A stretch of DNA of 64,000 nt. Source: Aliivibrio fischeri (lineage in GTDB: Bacteria > Pseudomonadota > Gammaproteobacteria > Enterobacterales > Vibrionaceae). The translations under genes and the position numbers were made by a program. Below are positions 37,514 through 47,129 of this stretch, in pieces; position 1 is the stretch's first letter; the number at the start of each line of letters is the position of its first letter. The stretch covers positions 62,001-126,000 of the forward strand of contig NZ_WOBR01000014.1 of NCBI RefSeq assembly GCF_009727955.1, read 5' to 3'. The notes under the pieces were generated by a model. That model had not been told where the DNA came from and made no database searches. It was given only the letters and a program-made list of their open reading frames with translations.

Positions 37514-40312
37514 TTAGTGCGCTTCATCCCAGTTATTACCAAAACCGGCTTCAGCAACCAGTGGAACATCAAGTTGAGCAGCTTGCTCCATTAGTTCTCT
37601 TACTTTAGTCGTCACTTCATCTAATGCGTCTTCTTTTACTTCAAAAACCAATTCATCGTGTACTTGCATTAAAAGATTCACACGATCTTTTCCTTCAGTT
37701 TCAACCCATTCATCAACCAAGATCATCGCTTTCTTAATAATATCGGCAGCAGTTCCTTGCATCGGGGCATTAATCGCAGCACGCTCTGCGGCTTTACGAC
37801 GCATACCATTTCGAGCATTGATTTCTGGTAAATGCAGACGACGACCATATAACGTCTCAACATAACCTTGTTCAGTCGCTAATAAACGCGTCTCTTCCAT
37901 GTACTGCATCACTCCTGGGTAACGTTCAAAATACACATTCATGTAATCTTGCGCTTCACCGCGAGGGATCCCTATTTGCTTAGCAAGACCAAACGCACTC
38001 ATACCATAGATTAAACCAAAGTTAATCGCTTTAGCACGACGACGATCTTCTGAAGTCACTTCTTCAATAGATACGCCCTTCACTTCTGCTGCTGTTGCTG
38101 CGTGGATATCTTTACCTGCAGAGAAAGCCGCCAATAGCGCTTTATCTTGAGACAAATGAGCCATGATACGCAATTCAATTTGAGAGTAATCGACTGCTAG
38201 AATTTTCCAACCATGAGGAGCAACAAACGCTTGGCGAATACGGCGGCCTTCTTCATTACGAATTGGAATATTCTGTAAGTTTGGATCGGTTGATGATAAT
38301 CGACCTGTCGCTGTTACCGCTTGATGATAAGAGGTATGTACACGGCCTGTAGATGGATTAATCATCTTAGGAAGTTTATCTGTATAGGTTGATTTTAGTT
38401 TCGCTAAGCCACGATACTCTAAAATCAATTTAGGCAATGGATAGTCAAGCGCCAACTCTTGCAGCACTTCTTCATTTGTCGATGCTGCTCCAGAAGGTGT
38501 CTTCTTAATTACTGGCAGTTCCATTTTCTCAAATAGAATAGTTTGAAGTTGTTTTGGTGAATTCATATTGAACTCTTCACCAGCAACGTCAAATGCTGCT
38601 TTTTCTAACTCATCTAAACGCTGACCAATTTCAAGTGATTGTGCCGAAAGCAACATATCATCAATATAAACGCCTTTTCTCTCCATACGAGAAAGGACAG
38701 ATACCAATGGTAATTCAATATCCGTAAATACTGATTTTAGTTTCTCATCGGATTCTAATTTCGCGTTCAATACATGGTGTAGACGCAATGTGATATCCGC
38801 ATCTTCAGCGGCATAAGGTGCAGCTTGCTCTAAAGCGATTTGGTTAAAGGTTAATTGTTTTTTACCTTTACCTGCGATTTCTTCAAATGAAATGGTGTTA
38901 TGTTGGAGATAACGCAATGCCAAACTGTCCATATTGTGCTTACCAGCAACGCTGTTATACACATAAGACTCAAGCATTGTATCGAACTTAATGCCTTTCA
39001 TTTCGATATCATAACGCGCTAAAACGCTCGCATCGTACTTTAAGTTTTGACCAACTTTTGATTTATTGTCATCTTCCAAATACGGCTTTAATTGCTCAAG
39101 TACCCAATCGCGATCTAATTGTTCCGGAGCATCAAGGTAATCATGTGCAACAGGAACATAAGCCGCTTCACCTTCTTCTACAGCAAATGATAAACCAATA
39201 AGATTAGCAACCATGTAATCTAAGCTATCAGTTTCAGTATCAAAAGCAGCAACATCAGCATTGTTTAGTTTATCTAGCCATACGCTAAACGCTTCTTTAG
39301 TTAAAATCGTTTCGTATTTTGAACGATCTACTTGAGCCGCTACAATCAGTTCTTCTTCTGTATCATCTTGTTTACTTGATGTGGATACTTTGTTAGACGA
39401 TGTTTCATGTGAAACGATCTTACCGTCACTTCCATCTAACATTTCAGTTAACCAACGTTTAAAGTTCATTTGGCCAAACATTTGGATCAATTCATCGACG
39501 TTTGGTTCTTGTTTAACAAACTCTTCTGGTGTTTTATCGAGTTCAACATCTAGCTTAATCGTTGCTAATTCATAAGAAAGGTAAGCACCTTCTTTATTAT
39601 CAATTAGTTTTTTAGCCATGGTTTTAGAGCCACGGAAACCAAGAGGAGCAATATCATCAAGATGTTCATACAAAGCATCTAAGCCGCCAATACCTTGCAA
39701 TAACGCTTTAGCGGTTTTATCGCCAACACCAGGAACGCCTGGAATGTTATCCACCTTATCACCCATTAATGCTAGGTAATCAATAATCAGATCAGGGCCA
39801 ATACCAAACTTCTCAACCACGCCTTCAGGATCCATGATCACATTAGTCATAGTATTAATAAGAGTGACATTTTCATCAACCAACTGTGCCATATCCTTAT
39901 CACCAGTACTGATAAGAACAGGGATCCCAGCTTTTGATGCTTGAGAAGCTAACGTACCGATTACATCATCCGCTTCTACACCGGGAATAGAAACTAAAGG
40001 TAAGCCCATCGCTTTAATTAGCTTGTGTAATGGCTCAATCTGGCAACGCAGATCATCAGGCATTGGTGGGCGATTTGCTTTGTACTCTGGGTACATATCA
40101 TTACGGAACGTTTTACCCTTTGCATCGAAGATAACCGCAATACGATCGGTTTCAAATTGCTTTAACAGACTACGAAGCATGTTAATTACGCCATATACCG
40201 CACCTGTTGGTTGGCCATCACCATTAGTGAAGTTAGGTGCTGCATGATATGCGCGGAAAAGATAAGAAGAGCCGTCTACTAAAATAAACGGATTATCAGG
40301 AATTCTTGCCAT
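37514..40312 (-). CDS. polA: DNA polymerase I
   Basis: Gap-filling and Okazaki-fragment polymerase of 932 residues (E. coli 928). The N-terminal 5' nuclease (1-290) has [13 protein letters not shown] and [12 protein letters not shown], with the helix-hairpin-helix [10 protein letters not shown]. The 3'-5' exonuclease domain keeps the DxE motif [11 protein letters not shown], so proofreading should be intact. The polymerase domain has motif A ([15 protein letters not shown]), motif B ([16 protein letters not shown]) and motif C ([10 protein letters not shown]). The upstream region to 40691 has unusual structure, listed separately. Confidence 0.98.
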   Translation of the reverse strand: MARIPDNPFILVDGSSYLFRAYHAAPNFTNGDGQPTGAVYGVINMLRSLLKQFETDRIAVIFDAKGKTFRNDMYPEYKANRPPMPDDLRCQIEPLHKLIKAMGLPLVSIPGVEADDVIGTLASQASKAGIPVLISTGDKDMAQLVDENVTLINTMTNVIMDPEGVVEKFGIGPDLIIDYLALMGDKVDNIPGVPGVGDKTAKALLQGIGGLDALYEHLDDIAPLGFRGSKTMAKKLIDNKEGAYLSYELATIKLDVELDKTPEEFVKQEPNVDELIQMFGQMNFKRWLTEMLDGSDGKIVSHETSSNKVSTSSKQDDTEEELIVAAQVDRSKYETILTKEAFSVWLDKLNNADVAAFDTETDSLDYMVANLIGLSFAVEEGEAAYVPVAHDYLDAPEQLDRDWVLEQLKPYLEDDNKSKVGQNLKYDASVLARYDIEMKGIKFDTMLESYVYNSVAGKHNMDSLALRYLQHNTISFEEIAGKGKKQLTFNQIALEQAAPYAAEDADITLRLHHVLNAKLESDEKLKSVFTDIELPLVSVLSRMERKGVYIDDMLLSAQSLEIGQRLDELEKAAFDVAGEEFNMNSPKQLQTILFEKMELPVIKKTPSGAASTNEEVLQELALDYPLPKLILEYRGLAKLKSTYTDKLPKMINPSTGRVHTSYHQAVTATGRLSSTDPNLQNIPIRNEEGRRIRQAFVAPHGWKILAVDYSQIELRIMAHLSQDKALLAAFSAGKDIHAATAAEVKGVSIEEVTSEDRRRAKAINFGLIYGMSAFGLAKQIGIPRGEAQDYMNVYFERYPGVMQYMEETRLLATEQGYVETLYGRRLHLPEINARNGMRRKAAERAAINAPMQGTAADIIKKAMILVDEWVETEGKDRVNLLMQVHDELVFEVKEDALDEVTTKVRELMEQAAQLDVPLVAEAGFGNNWDEAH

Positions 40313-40414
40313 AGTCTGTAATATCCAGAGGGTTGATGATCAGTGAATTTCATTCTATACCATGACTCAATAACAACAAAATACTGTCCTTCGTTGCTTT
40401 ACTCATTAATTCAC

Positions 40415-40460
40415 ATAAAAAAAGAGTTATTCAGACCACCTCCACTTCTGTGGATAACTC
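40415..40460 (-). other. Terminator-like hairpin with embedded DnaA-box sequence upstream of polA
   Basis: On the minus strand GAGTTATCCACAG starts a stem closed by ATAACTC and followed by TTTTTTT. It has a small inner stem (CCAC with GTGG-type pairs). The TTATCCACA at 40449-40457 matches the DnaA box consensus TTATNCACA. No gene ends here on the minus strand; the next downstream gene is polA. It may be a leader attenuator, the end of a short RNA or a DnaA site near the polA promoter. Confidence 0.5.
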
Positions 40461-40559
40461 TGTTTGTAATTATTTTTTGCTTAATTAATAACTGATTTAT
40501 CAATCAAGAAAAAAGAAATTAAAAACCAAAAAATCAAAAACTTAGATCAACAAAAACGA

Positions 40560-40596
40560 TCCACAAAGAGATCCTTTCTTGATCATGCTTTGTGGA
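40560..40596. repeat. Perfect 9-bp inverted repeat between ryhB and polA
   Basis: TCCACAAAG at 40560-40568 and CTTTGTGGA at 40588-40596 form a 9-pair hairpin with a 19-base loop that itself contains two GATC words. No T-run follows. TCCACA resembles part of a DnaA box. Function unknown. Confidence 0.6.
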
Positions 40597-40691
40597 CAAT
40601 AATATTAAACACGCTTTTTTATTGCTAAATTTTTCACCAAACCTGATCGAATTTTTTATAAAATTTCTCGCTGTCAGTTCAAAAAACGGAC

Positions 40692-40865
40692 AAAAAAAAG
40701 CGGCGTCTTCTTAAATGAAGCGCCGCTCAGCAAAAAGAGAACAATGGTAATACGTTTATACGTCCACCACTGCTCATGTAGCTGATTTACACTGGAAGCA
40801 ATGTGAGCAATGTCGTGCCTTCTTGAAATAGTGCGGATAACTCCGTGTGCGTATTCCCTGAAGAC
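40692..40865 (-). ncRNA. ryhB: RyhB iron-responsive small RNA
   Basis: An Hfq-dependent sRNA that lowers expression of iron-using proteins when iron is scarce. On the minus strand AGGCACGACATTGCTCACAT, followed by TGCTTCCAG (about 40791-40820), is the conserved RyhB core, nearly identical to E. coli. It is followed by a terminator (AGCGGCGCTTC with GAAGACGCCGCT, then TTTTTTTT at 40692-40699). The inferred start is near 40865 from the promoter, giving about 174 nt, longer than the 90-nt E. coli RNA, as Vibrio RyhB is. The location next to polA fits V. cholerae as I recall it. A 63-codon ORF across it is considered spurious. Confidence 0.9.
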
Positions 40866-40870
40866 AAGTT

Positions 40871-40899
40871 AATAATAACCATTCTCATTTGGAATGCAA
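40871..40899 (-). promoter_or_regulatory. ryhB promoter overlapped by a Fur box
   Basis: On the minus strand TTGCAT (40894-40899), 16 bases, then TATTAT (40872-40877) make a good promoter. AAATGAGAATGGTTATTATT (40871-40890) covers the spacer and -10 element and resembles the Fur consensus (ATGAGAAT-N-ATTAT pattern). Repression by iron-loaded Fur is inferred. Confidence 0.75.
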
Positions 40900-40963
40900 C
40901 AGTTAAATGAGAAAAGATCTCAACTAATTTTAAGTTCCCTTTTATTTCAATAATATAGCTAAT

Positions 40964-40991
40964 AAAAAAGGCTAACATAATGTTAGCCTTT
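40964..40991. terminator. Bidirectional terminator after yhhQ
   Basis: AAAAAAGGCTAACA pairs with TGTTAGCCTTTT around TAA. It lies about 20 bases past the yhhQ stop on the minus strand; the poly-A and poly-T flanks allow both directions. It also insulates ryhB. Confidence 0.87.
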
Positions 40992-41012
40992 TCTTCTTTG
41001 GATCATTTTCAC

Positions 41013-41684
41013 TTACACCTGTGAAGGTTGCGTCGCTAATTGATGACCTTCAGAAGTTAACTTACGAGTTAGATAATTCAATAACACACCATACATTGGT
41101 ACAAACAAGCCTAAACTGATCACCAGTTTGAAACCATAATCAACCAATGCAATTTCTGTCCAATGCTCTGCCATAAAGGCATCAGGGCTTTGGTAGAAAG
41201 CAATGCTAAAGAAAGCCAGTGTATCTAATGCGTTACCAAACAATGTTGAGCATGTTGGTGCTACCCACCACTGCTTTAGTTGACGTAGACGATTAAATAC
41301 ATGTACATCTAATATTTGACCCAGTAAATAAGCCATAAAGCTTGCTACTGCAATACGCGCAACGAATAAATTAAACTCGCCAAGTTGGGCAAAACCTTGG
41401 TACTGACCTTCAAAAAATACCACCGATAAAAAATACGATACCGCTAATGCTGGCAACATAACAAAGAAGATAATACTTCTTGCCATTTTGGCACCAAAAA
41501 TACGAACCGTTAAATCTGTGGCTAGAAAAATGAATGGAAAGGTAAACGCACCCCAAGTGGTATGAAACCCAAAAATAGTAAAGGGTAACTGAACCAAATA
41601 GTTGCTTGATGCGATAATTACAAGATGGAATACAACAAGGAAAGATAAAGCGTTGTGCTGTTGCGCGGGCGTAAATGTACTCAT
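41013..41684 (-). CDS. yhhQ: Queuosine-precursor (preQ0/preQ1) transporter YhhQ
   Basis: A 223-residue integral membrane protein with about six helices, COG1738/YhhQ family. Conserved blocks include LVQLPFTIFGFHTTWGAFTF, FIFLATDLTVRIFGAKMAR, ASFMAYLLGQILDVHVFNRL and TLFGNALDTLAFFSIAFY. YhhQ imports queuosine precursors for tRNA modification. The ATG at 41682-41684 is preceded by AAAGG that is part of a preQ1-I riboswitch-like structure, which supports both start and function. Confidence 0.94.
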   Translation of the reverse strand: MSTFTPAQQHNALSFLVVFHLVIIASSNYLVQLPFTIFGFHTTWGAFTFPFIFLATDLTVRIFGAKMARSIIFFVMLPALAVSYFLSVVFFEGQYQGFAQLGEFNLFVARIAVASFMAYLLGQILDVHVFNRLRQLKQWWVAPTCSTLFGNALDTLAFFSIAFYQSPDAFMAEHWTEIALVDYGFKLVISLGLFVPMYGVLLNYLTRKLTSEGHQLATQPSQV

Positions 41685-41689
41685 ATAAG

Positions 41690-41725
41690 TACCTTTTTGT
41701 CATTGGGGGCGAGGGAACCCAAATT
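41690..41725 (-). promoter_or_regulatory. preQ1-I riboswitch candidate overlapping the yhhQ ribosome-binding site
   Basis: On the minus strand UUGGG (41718-41722) can pair with CCCAA (41703-41707) around the loop UUCCCUCGCC. The tail UGACAAAAAGG follows, and its AGG (41692-41694) can pair with CCU in the loop (41712-41714). This is the H-type pseudoknot of preQ1-I aptamers, including the conserved GGUUC at the stem-loop junction and the A-rich tail. AAGG is the Shine-Dalgarno sequence, so ligand binding would block translation. The downstream gene transports queuosine precursors, which fits. Confidence 0.75.
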
Positions 41726-42027
41726 AAACACAAAGCTAAAATCATCGTTTATTTACGTAATGACTCTAGCCAATTTTTAGGGCGGTGATTATACATTAAC
41801 CGATTTTGATCACAAGATTTAAAAACAACCAAAATGAGCAAGGCGTTAACCAAATCAGGGGATAGTCTAAGCGCACTCACAAACTTCAAAACATCTCTTC
41901 TTTATTTATACAAATCGACCATCTGACACAGTTTTCTAAACCAATCATTATAATAATAGCCAAAATTTCGAACGAACCTAAAAACAGGTTCGATAATGAA
42001 AATTAATAATAAAATAAGAGGTCGGCT
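41726..42027. other. Divergent yhhQ-glpT intergenic region
   Basis: Beyond the riboswitch this 300-base stretch holds the promoters of yhhQ and glpT, which I could not place with confidence. A 7-bp hairpin (CGAACCT at 41973-41979 with AGGTTCG at 41986-41992) sits in the glpT leader, and TTTTGATCACAAGATTT near 41805-41821 looks like a weak CRP half-site. No gene is seen. Confidence 0.45.
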
Positions 42028-43392
42028 ATGTTTGGTGTTTTTAAACCTAAAGCACATATCGCACAACTCCCAACAGGAGAGATCAGTAGCACTTATAAGC
42101 GGTTGCGATGGCAACTTTTTCTCGGCATTTTCTTTGGTTATGCGGGATACTATCTTGTTCGAAAAAACTTCAGTTTAGCAATGCCTTACCTTATAGAACA
42201 AGGATACAGTCGAGGCGATTTAGGGGTTGCTCTTGCGGCGGTATCCATCGCTTATGGTTTATCTAAATTTTTAATGGGGAGTGTTTCTGACCGTTCCAAT
42301 CCTCGATATTTTCTCAGTGCTGGTTTGGTCATGTCTGCCCTCGTTATGTTTTGTTTTGGCTTTATGCCTTGGGCAACAGGCAGCATTACCGCCATGTTTA
42401 TCTTATTGTTTTTAAATGGTTGGTTTCAAGGGATGGGATGGCCTGCCTGTGGTAGAACCATGGTGCACTGGTGGTCAAGAAAAGAGCGTGGTGAAATAGT
42501 TTCGGTATGGAACGTTGCACACAACGTCGGAGGTGGGTTAATTGGCCCACTGTTCCTTCTTGGTTTATGGGCATTTAATGATGATTGGCGAACTGCATTC
42601 TACGTCCCTGCCTTCTTTGCTCTTCTTGTTGCTTTTTTTGTTTGGTTAACAGTAAGAGATACACCTCAATCATGTGGTCTTCCACCAATTGAAGAATTTA
42701 AAAACGACTACCCAGATGACTATGATTCGGCGTATGAAACAGAAATGACGGCAAAAGAAATCTTCTTTAAATACGTTTTTTCAAATAAATTGTTGTGGTC
42801 AATTGCAATAGCTAACGCCTTTGTTTACCTGATCCGTTATGGTGTTTTAGATTGGGCACCAGTTTACTTAAAAGAAGCCAAAGAGTTTACCGTTGATAAA
42901 TCTTCGTGGGCATATTTCCTATATGAGTGGGCTGGTATTCCTGGCACCCTTCTATGTGGTTGGATTTCTGATAAGTTATTCAAAGGGAAACGAGCTCCTG
43001 CAGGGATTCTATTTATGGCGTTAGTGACTATTGCAGTATTGGTTTACTGGTTTAACCCAGCAGGAAACCCTACCGTTGATATGATCGCATTGGTTGCTAT
43101 TGGGTTCTTAATCTATGGTCCAGTAATGTTAATTGGTTTATATGCGCTGGAATTAGCGCCTAAAAAAGCAGCAGGTACAGCGGCAGGATTAACCGGGTTA
43201 TTTGGTTACCTTGGCGGAGCCGTTGCAGCGAACGCACTGCTTGGTTATACCGTTGACCACTTTGGTTGGGATGGTGGTTTTATGATTTTAGTTGCTTCTT
43301 GTGTGATCTCTATTGTTTGCCTAACTTACGCACTGATTGGTGAACAAAAGCATCATAAAGAGAAAATTGAAAAAGAAAGCCACATAGCTTAA
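42028..43392 (+). CDS. glpT: Glycerol-3-phosphate/phosphate antiporter
   Basis: Imports sn-glycerol 3-phosphate in exchange for phosphate; 454 residues and twelve helices of the organophosphate:phosphate antiporter family in the MFS. E. coli GlpT landmarks are nearly identical: [93 protein letters not shown] and [20 protein letters not shown]. This favours GlpT over UhpT or UhpC. AGAGG precedes the ATG. No glpQ or other glp gene is adjacent. Confidence 0.95.
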   Translation: MFGVFKPKAHIAQLPTGEISSTYKRLRWQLFLGIFFGYAGYYLVRKNFSLAMPYLIEQGYSRGDLGVALAAVSIAYGLSKFLMGSVSDRSNPRYFLSAGLVMSALVMFCFGFMPWATGSITAMFILLFLNGWFQGMGWPACGRTMVHWWSRKERGEIVSVWNVAHNVGGGLIGPLFLLGLWAFNDDWRTAFYVPAFFALLVAFFVWLTVRDTPQSCGLPPIEEFKNDYPDDYDSAYETEMTAKEIFFKYVFSNKLLWSIAIANAFVYLIRYGVLDWAPVYLKEAKEFTVDKSSWAYFLYEWAGIPGTLLCGWISDKLFKGKRAPAGILFMALVTIAVLVYWFNPAGNPTVDMIALVAIGFLIYGPVMLIGLYALELAPKKAAGTAAGLTGLFGYLGGAVAANALLGYTVDHFGWDGGFMILVASCVISIVCLTYALIGEQKHHKEKIEKESHIA

Positions 43393-43399
43393 TCCCAAA

Positions 43400-43429
43400 A
43401 AAACGGCTGTGAAAAATACAGCCGTTTTC
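43400..43429. terminator. Terminator between glpT and the DUF3630 gene
   Basis: AAACGGCTGT pairs with ACAGCCGTTT around GAAAAAT; A-rich on the left and TTTTCTT on the right. It serves glpT and probably the convergent recQ-DUF3630 unit. Confidence 0.85.
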
Positions 43430-43448
43430 TTATCAAGTATTAAGCAAA

Positions 43449-43739
43449 TTAAAACAAACTAACGATAAAGTTCAGTTCATCAATAGCCTCTCCTGAAGAT
43501 AAGCTTTCTAACCATACTGAATTTGAGTAGTGCTCTGCTCTTAGCATCAAATGCGTCCCTTCAAAATCAATGAGCCATGAATGCAAATCCGCATCCACTT
43601 GCTGCTCTATCACCTTTGCATCCATTGCTGAAACCAACTGTTTTCCCACGTCATTGAAGGTATCAAAATCAAATTCAGGAATGGCAAAAATAATGCGCCC
43701 TACCTCTTTATCAAACTCAATGACTGAAAATAAACTCAT
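43449..43739 (-). CDS. DUF3630 family small protein
   Basis: 96 residues, cytosolic, acidic, no TM. The sequence pattern (FDFDTFNDVGKQLVSAMDAK, DADLHSWLIDFEGTHLMLRA, SVWLESLS) fits the DUF3630 family of vibrios and relatives. It starts three bases after the recQ stop on the same strand, so it is co-translated with recQ in an operon. The function is not known; position could indicate a role near DNA repair but nothing in the protein shows it. Confidence 0.8.
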   Translation of the reverse strand: MSLFSVIEFDKEVGRIIFAIPEFDFDTFNDVGKQLVSAMDAKVIEQQVDADLHSWLIDFEGTHLMLRAEHYSNSVWLESLSSGEAIDELNFIVSLF

Positions 43740-43742
43740 GAC

Positions 43743-45578
43743 TTATCCTTGTCCTGTTAAGTGCATTTCAATTAAATCTAAGAATGGATCAGCATATTTT
43801 TCAAGCTTCTTCTGCCCGACACCATTTACCGCTAACATCTCTCCATAAGAGGTAGGTAAAATATCAGCCATATCCATTAAGGTTGCATCACTGAATACCA
43901 CATATGGTGGTAAGTCATCTCGATCTGCAATGGATTTACGCAGCTTACGTAATTTAGCAAACAGCTGTTTATCGTAATTACGATTATTCAATTTCTCTGA
44001 TTTTGCCGTTTTTGCTGCAATATCCAATCGCGGTACTGCTAGTTCTAACGGTTCTTGCCCTTTTAAGATTGGGCGAGCTTCTTCTGTTAACTGCAATGTA
44101 GAGTTTCGAGTGATATTTTGTACCAACAATCCTTTATGAATTAATTGTCGAATAATACTCACCCAATATTCATGACTGTGCTCTTTACCGATACCATAGG
44201 TCGATAACTTATCATGTCCATGCTCACGAATACGGGCAATTTTAAGCCCTCGCAACACCTCTACCACATAACCAACGCCAAAGCCTTGATTAACTCGATA
44301 AACACAAGAAAGTGCTTTTTGTGCAGCTTCTGTCCCATCAAATTGCTTTGGTGGATCCAAACAAACATCACAATTACCACAGGGTTTTGCGCTGTATTCA
44401 CCAAAGTAGTTAAGTAGCACTTGGCGACGGCAGGTTTGCGCTTCAGCAAATGCTGTCATCGCATTTAATTTATGGCTTTCTACAAGCTTTTGAGGGCCTT
44501 CTGGTTTCTCTTCCACCAGTTTTCTTAGCCAGACAATATCGGCAGGATCATAAAGCATGACCGCTTCAGCTGGGAGACCATCACGCCCCGCTCGTCCAGT
44601 CTCTTGATAATAGGATTCAATGTTCTTTGGAATATCAAAGTGAGCAACAAAACGCACGTTGGATTTATTGATCCCCATACCAAAAGCAACAGTAGCTACC
44701 ACGATTTGAATATCATCTCGCTGAAAGGCTTCCTGAACGTAATTACGCTCATCCAAATCTAAACCAGCGTGATAAGACGCCGCACGAATATGATTGTTGC
44801 AGAGCTTCTCTGTCAACATTTCAACTTTCTTACGACTACCGCAATAAATCACGCCACATTGATTTTTTTGCGTCGCAAGATAGCGAACAATCTGGCTTAC
44901 GGGTTTGTGCTTTTCTAATACCGTATAACGAATATTTGGACGATCAAAACTGCCTAAGTATTGATGCGGCTCAGGCAAAGAAAGACGATGTAGAATATCT
45001 TTACGAGTGGCTTCATCAGCAGTCGCGGTGAGAGCCATGATCGGAACACTAGGAAAACGCTGTTTAATCTGTCCTAATGATGCGTATTCAGGACGGAAAT
45101 CGTGACCCCACTGCGAAATACAATGCGCTTCATCAACAGCGATCATACACAAGTTTAGGGATTCTAAACGATCCATAAAGTCACGCATCATCACGCGCTC
45201 AGGCGACACATAAAGCATTTTCACCTGACCAGCATTCACTCGATTCCAAATCGCTATTTGCTCTTCACGTTCAATGGTTGAGTTTAAGCACTCGGCTTTT
45301 ACCCCATTCGCTTTAAGTTGATCAACTTGGTCTTTCATTAAGGATATTAACGGTGAAATCACCAGTGTTAGCCCTTCAAAAACCAAAGCTGGGATCTGAT
45401 AACAAAGCGACTTACCACCACCAGTAGGCATGATGACAAGGCTATCCTTACCTTCAAAGACAGCATTGATGACTTCTTCTTGTCCAACACGGAATTCTTG
45501 GTAGCCAAACACGTCTTTTAAAACCGTGTAACTTGGCGACACCTCTTCCATTGGTTGTTCTGCGATCATGCTGGACAT
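43743..45578 (-). CDS. recQ: ATP-dependent DNA helicase RecQ
   Basis: A 3'-5' superfamily 2 helicase of the RecF pathway; 611 residues. Motif 0 is [14 protein letters not shown], motif [17 protein letters not shown], motif [20 protein letters not shown], motif III ALTATAD and motif [13 protein letters not shown]. The zinc-binding cysteines are in [12 protein letters not shown] and CGNCDVC, followed by winged helix and the C-terminal HRDC domain ([20 protein letters not shown]). Two near N-terminal ATG choices remain (MSSMIAEQ or MIAEQ). Confidence 0.97.
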   Translation of the reverse strand: MSSMIAEQPMEEVSPSYTVLKDVFGYQEFRVGQEEVINAVFEGKDSLVIMPTGGGKSLCYQIPALVFEGLTLVISPLISLMKDQVDQLKANGVKAECLNSTIEREEQIAIWNRVNAGQVKMLYVSPERVMMRDFMDRLESLNLCMIAVDEAHCISQWGHDFRPEYASLGQIKQRFPSVPIMALTATADEATRKDILHRLSLPEPHQYLGSFDRPNIRYTVLEKHKPVSQIVRYLATQKNQCGVIYCGSRKKVEMLTEKLCNNHIRAASYHAGLDLDERNYVQEAFQRDDIQIVVATVAFGMGINKSNVRFVAHFDIPKNIESYYQETGRAGRDGLPAEAVMLYDPADIVWLRKLVEEKPEGPQKLVESHKLNAMTAFAEAQTCRRQVLLNYFGEYSAKPCGNCDVCLDPPKQFDGTEAAQKALSCVYRVNQGFGVGYVVEVLRGLKIARIREHGHDKLSTYGIGKEHSHEYWVSIIRQLIHKGLLVQNITRNSTLQLTEEARPILKGQEPLELAVPRLDIAAKTAKSEKLNNRNYDKQLFAKLRKLRKSIADRDDLPPYVVFSDATLMDMADILPTSYGEMLAVNGVGQKKLEKYADPFLDLIEMHLTGQG

Positions 45579-45805
45579 AAAAAACTCATCAATAATATGG
45601 GAGGCTCATTCTACCCATGCTTATCGGTGAGTAAAAGAGCAATAGGAAAAAACACGGCATATTCGACACTGTATTATCTTCAATACACGATTAAAAAAGC
45701 ATCTTTTTCTAACGTCATATATACTAGCGAAAATAACAATATCTTTAGAGTGTCACTCCAGACATTCTCTTTTTCTATTTTACTCGCACTGTTAAGAACT
45801 CACAC

Positions 45806-46711
45806 ATGCCAACAACGACTCTCGAACAACAACGCACTCGCCAGGGTGTCTTATTTGCTCTTGGTGCTTACACCATATGGGGTATTGCACCTATTTACTT
45901 TAAAACCATCAGTGAAGTCTCTCCTTTAGAGATTTTAAGTCATCGTGTTATTTGGTCTTTCTTCTTTTTGGCGGCATTACTCTCTTTTTCCAAAGGCTGG
46001 ACAACGGTTATCAATACACTAAAAGATAAGAAAAAGATGACTTATCTAATTACAACCAGTGTATTAATTGGTGCTAATTGGCTGATATTTATCTGGGCAG
46101 TAAATGCCGGACATATGCTGGATGCAAGTTTAGGTTATTACATTAATCCATTGCTAAATGTTGTTCTCGGAATGATTTTTCTTGGGGAGCGCTTAAGACG
46201 ACTTCAATGGATAGCCGTTCTATTTGCTAGTGCTGGTGTTCTGATCCAATTAATTACCTTTGGTTCAATTCCAGTTGTCGCCATTGCGCTTGCTTGTAGT
46301 TTTGGCTTTTATGGGTTACTCCGTAAAAAAGTCGCAATGGATGCGCAAACTGGATTATTCATAGAAACCTTAGTGATGTTACCACTCACTCTCATTTATC
46401 TGTTGTTTATTGCCAACTCAGCTACATCAGATTTAAGTGAAAATGCGCTAAATTTAAATCTGTTACTGGTCGCTGCAGGTATCATTACGACAGTCCCATT
46501 ACTCTGTTTTACTGGAGCAGCGACTCGACTAAAACTGTCTACACTAGGTTTTTTTCAATACATAGGTCCAAGCTTAATGTTCTTGTTAGCGGTCGGATTA
46601 TATGGTGAAGAATTTAGTGCTGATAAAGCAATTACTTTTGGTTTTATTTGGGCTGCTTTACTTATCTTTACCACAGATGCTTTCATGGCTAGAAACAAAA
46701 AGAATAAATAA
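45806..46711 (+). CDS. rarD: RarD-family EamA transporter
   Basis: A 301-residue drug/metabolite transporter with ten hydrophobic helices. RarD signature blocks are GVLFALGAYTIWGIAPIYFK, EILSHRVIWSFFF, NWLIFIWAVNAGHMLDASLG, YYINPLLNVVLGMIFLGERL and GFFQYIGPSLMFLLAVGLYG. RarD proteins are inner-membrane permeases historically linked to chloramphenicol sensitivity in Pseudomonas; the substrate is unclear. The start is the ATG at 45806 after a weak AAGAAC site. It diverges from recQ. Confidence 0.92.
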   Translation: MPTTTLEQQRTRQGVLFALGAYTIWGIAPIYFKTISEVSPLEILSHRVIWSFFFLAALLSFSKGWTTVINTLKDKKKMTYLITTSVLIGANWLIFIWAVNAGHMLDASLGYYINPLLNVVLGMIFLGERLRRLQWIAVLFASAGVLIQLITFGSIPVVAIALACSFGFYGLLRKKVAMDAQTGLFIETLVMLPLTLIYLLFIANSATSDLSENALNLNLLLVAAGIITTVPLLCFTGAATRLKLSTLGFFQYIGPSLMFLLAVGLYGEEFSADKAITFGFIWAALLIFTTDAFMARNKKNK

Positions 46712-46722
46712 CACTAAAGAGC

Positions 46723-46762
46723 TAGGTATAATTTTGTAACATTAAAATGTATACCTAATTTT
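46723..46762 (+). terminator. Probable terminator after rarD
   Basis: TAGGTATA and TATACCTA pair with an inner A/T-rich helix (TTTT with AAAA), followed by ATTTTTAT. AT-rich, so moderate strength. Confidence 0.6.
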
Positions 46763-46902
46763 TATATTTAGATCTACGCCTACTTATTGCACTTTTTTAT
46801 ACTTAATTAGCAATATATCCGTGAAATTTATTTCTCAATATGTGACACTGGTTTAATAAAAATATCATAAACTATTGATAACATTGTAAATAGGTTCAAT
46901 AT

Positions 46903-47070
46903 ATGGCTAGGTGTAAAAACTGTAAAGCGGAATTACCGCTATTACCATCTAAACGAAGTTTTGTTGAAAGATACATCACTCAACGTAATACAAAGAAATT
47001 TAAATGTCACAATTGTAATGAATTACAATTTTTAAGTCCTTTTACGATGAATTCAGATGTGGCTAAATAA
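46903..47070 (+). CDS. 55-residue zinc-ribbon protein
   Basis: A small gene between rarD and uvrD. The predicted protein begins MARCKNCKAELPLLPSKRSF and has a second Cys pair in KFKCHNCNELQFL. The two CxxC pairs, 31 residues apart, make a typical zinc ribbon. It is basic in the middle. There is an AGG about ten bases before the ATG and a strong terminator six bases after the stop, supporting a real, separately transcribed gene. The function is unknown; zinc ribbons of this sort bind RNA, DNA or protein. Confidence 0.72.
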   Translation: MARCKNCKAELPLLPSKRSFVERYITQRNTKKFKCHNCNELQFLSPFTMNSDVAK

Positions 47071-47075
47071 TAGAT

Positions 47076-47107
47076 AAAAAAAGAGAGCATATTTGCTCTC
47101 TTTTTTT
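47076..47107. terminator. Bidirectional terminator between the zinc-ribbon gene and uvrD
   Basis: AAAAGAGAGCA pairs with TGCTCTCTTTT around a short loop. A-run on the left and T-run on the right serve both converging genes. Confidence 0.9.
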
Positions 47108-47129
47108 ATTTTATTAATTAAAGGCCAAC

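Noticed and set aside
40787-40978. 63-codon minus-strand ORF
   Set aside because: It spans the ryhB promoter, Fur box and core; no ribosome-binding site, and the RNA gene explains the conservation.
41410-41745. 111-codon minus-strand ORF
   Set aside because: Shadow frame of yhhQ that also crosses the riboswitch; the YhhQ frame has clear homology.
45555-45929. 124-codon plus-strand ORF overlapping rarD and recQ starts
   Set aside because: It overlaps the start of rarD in another frame and the recQ N-terminus; composition is not protein-like.
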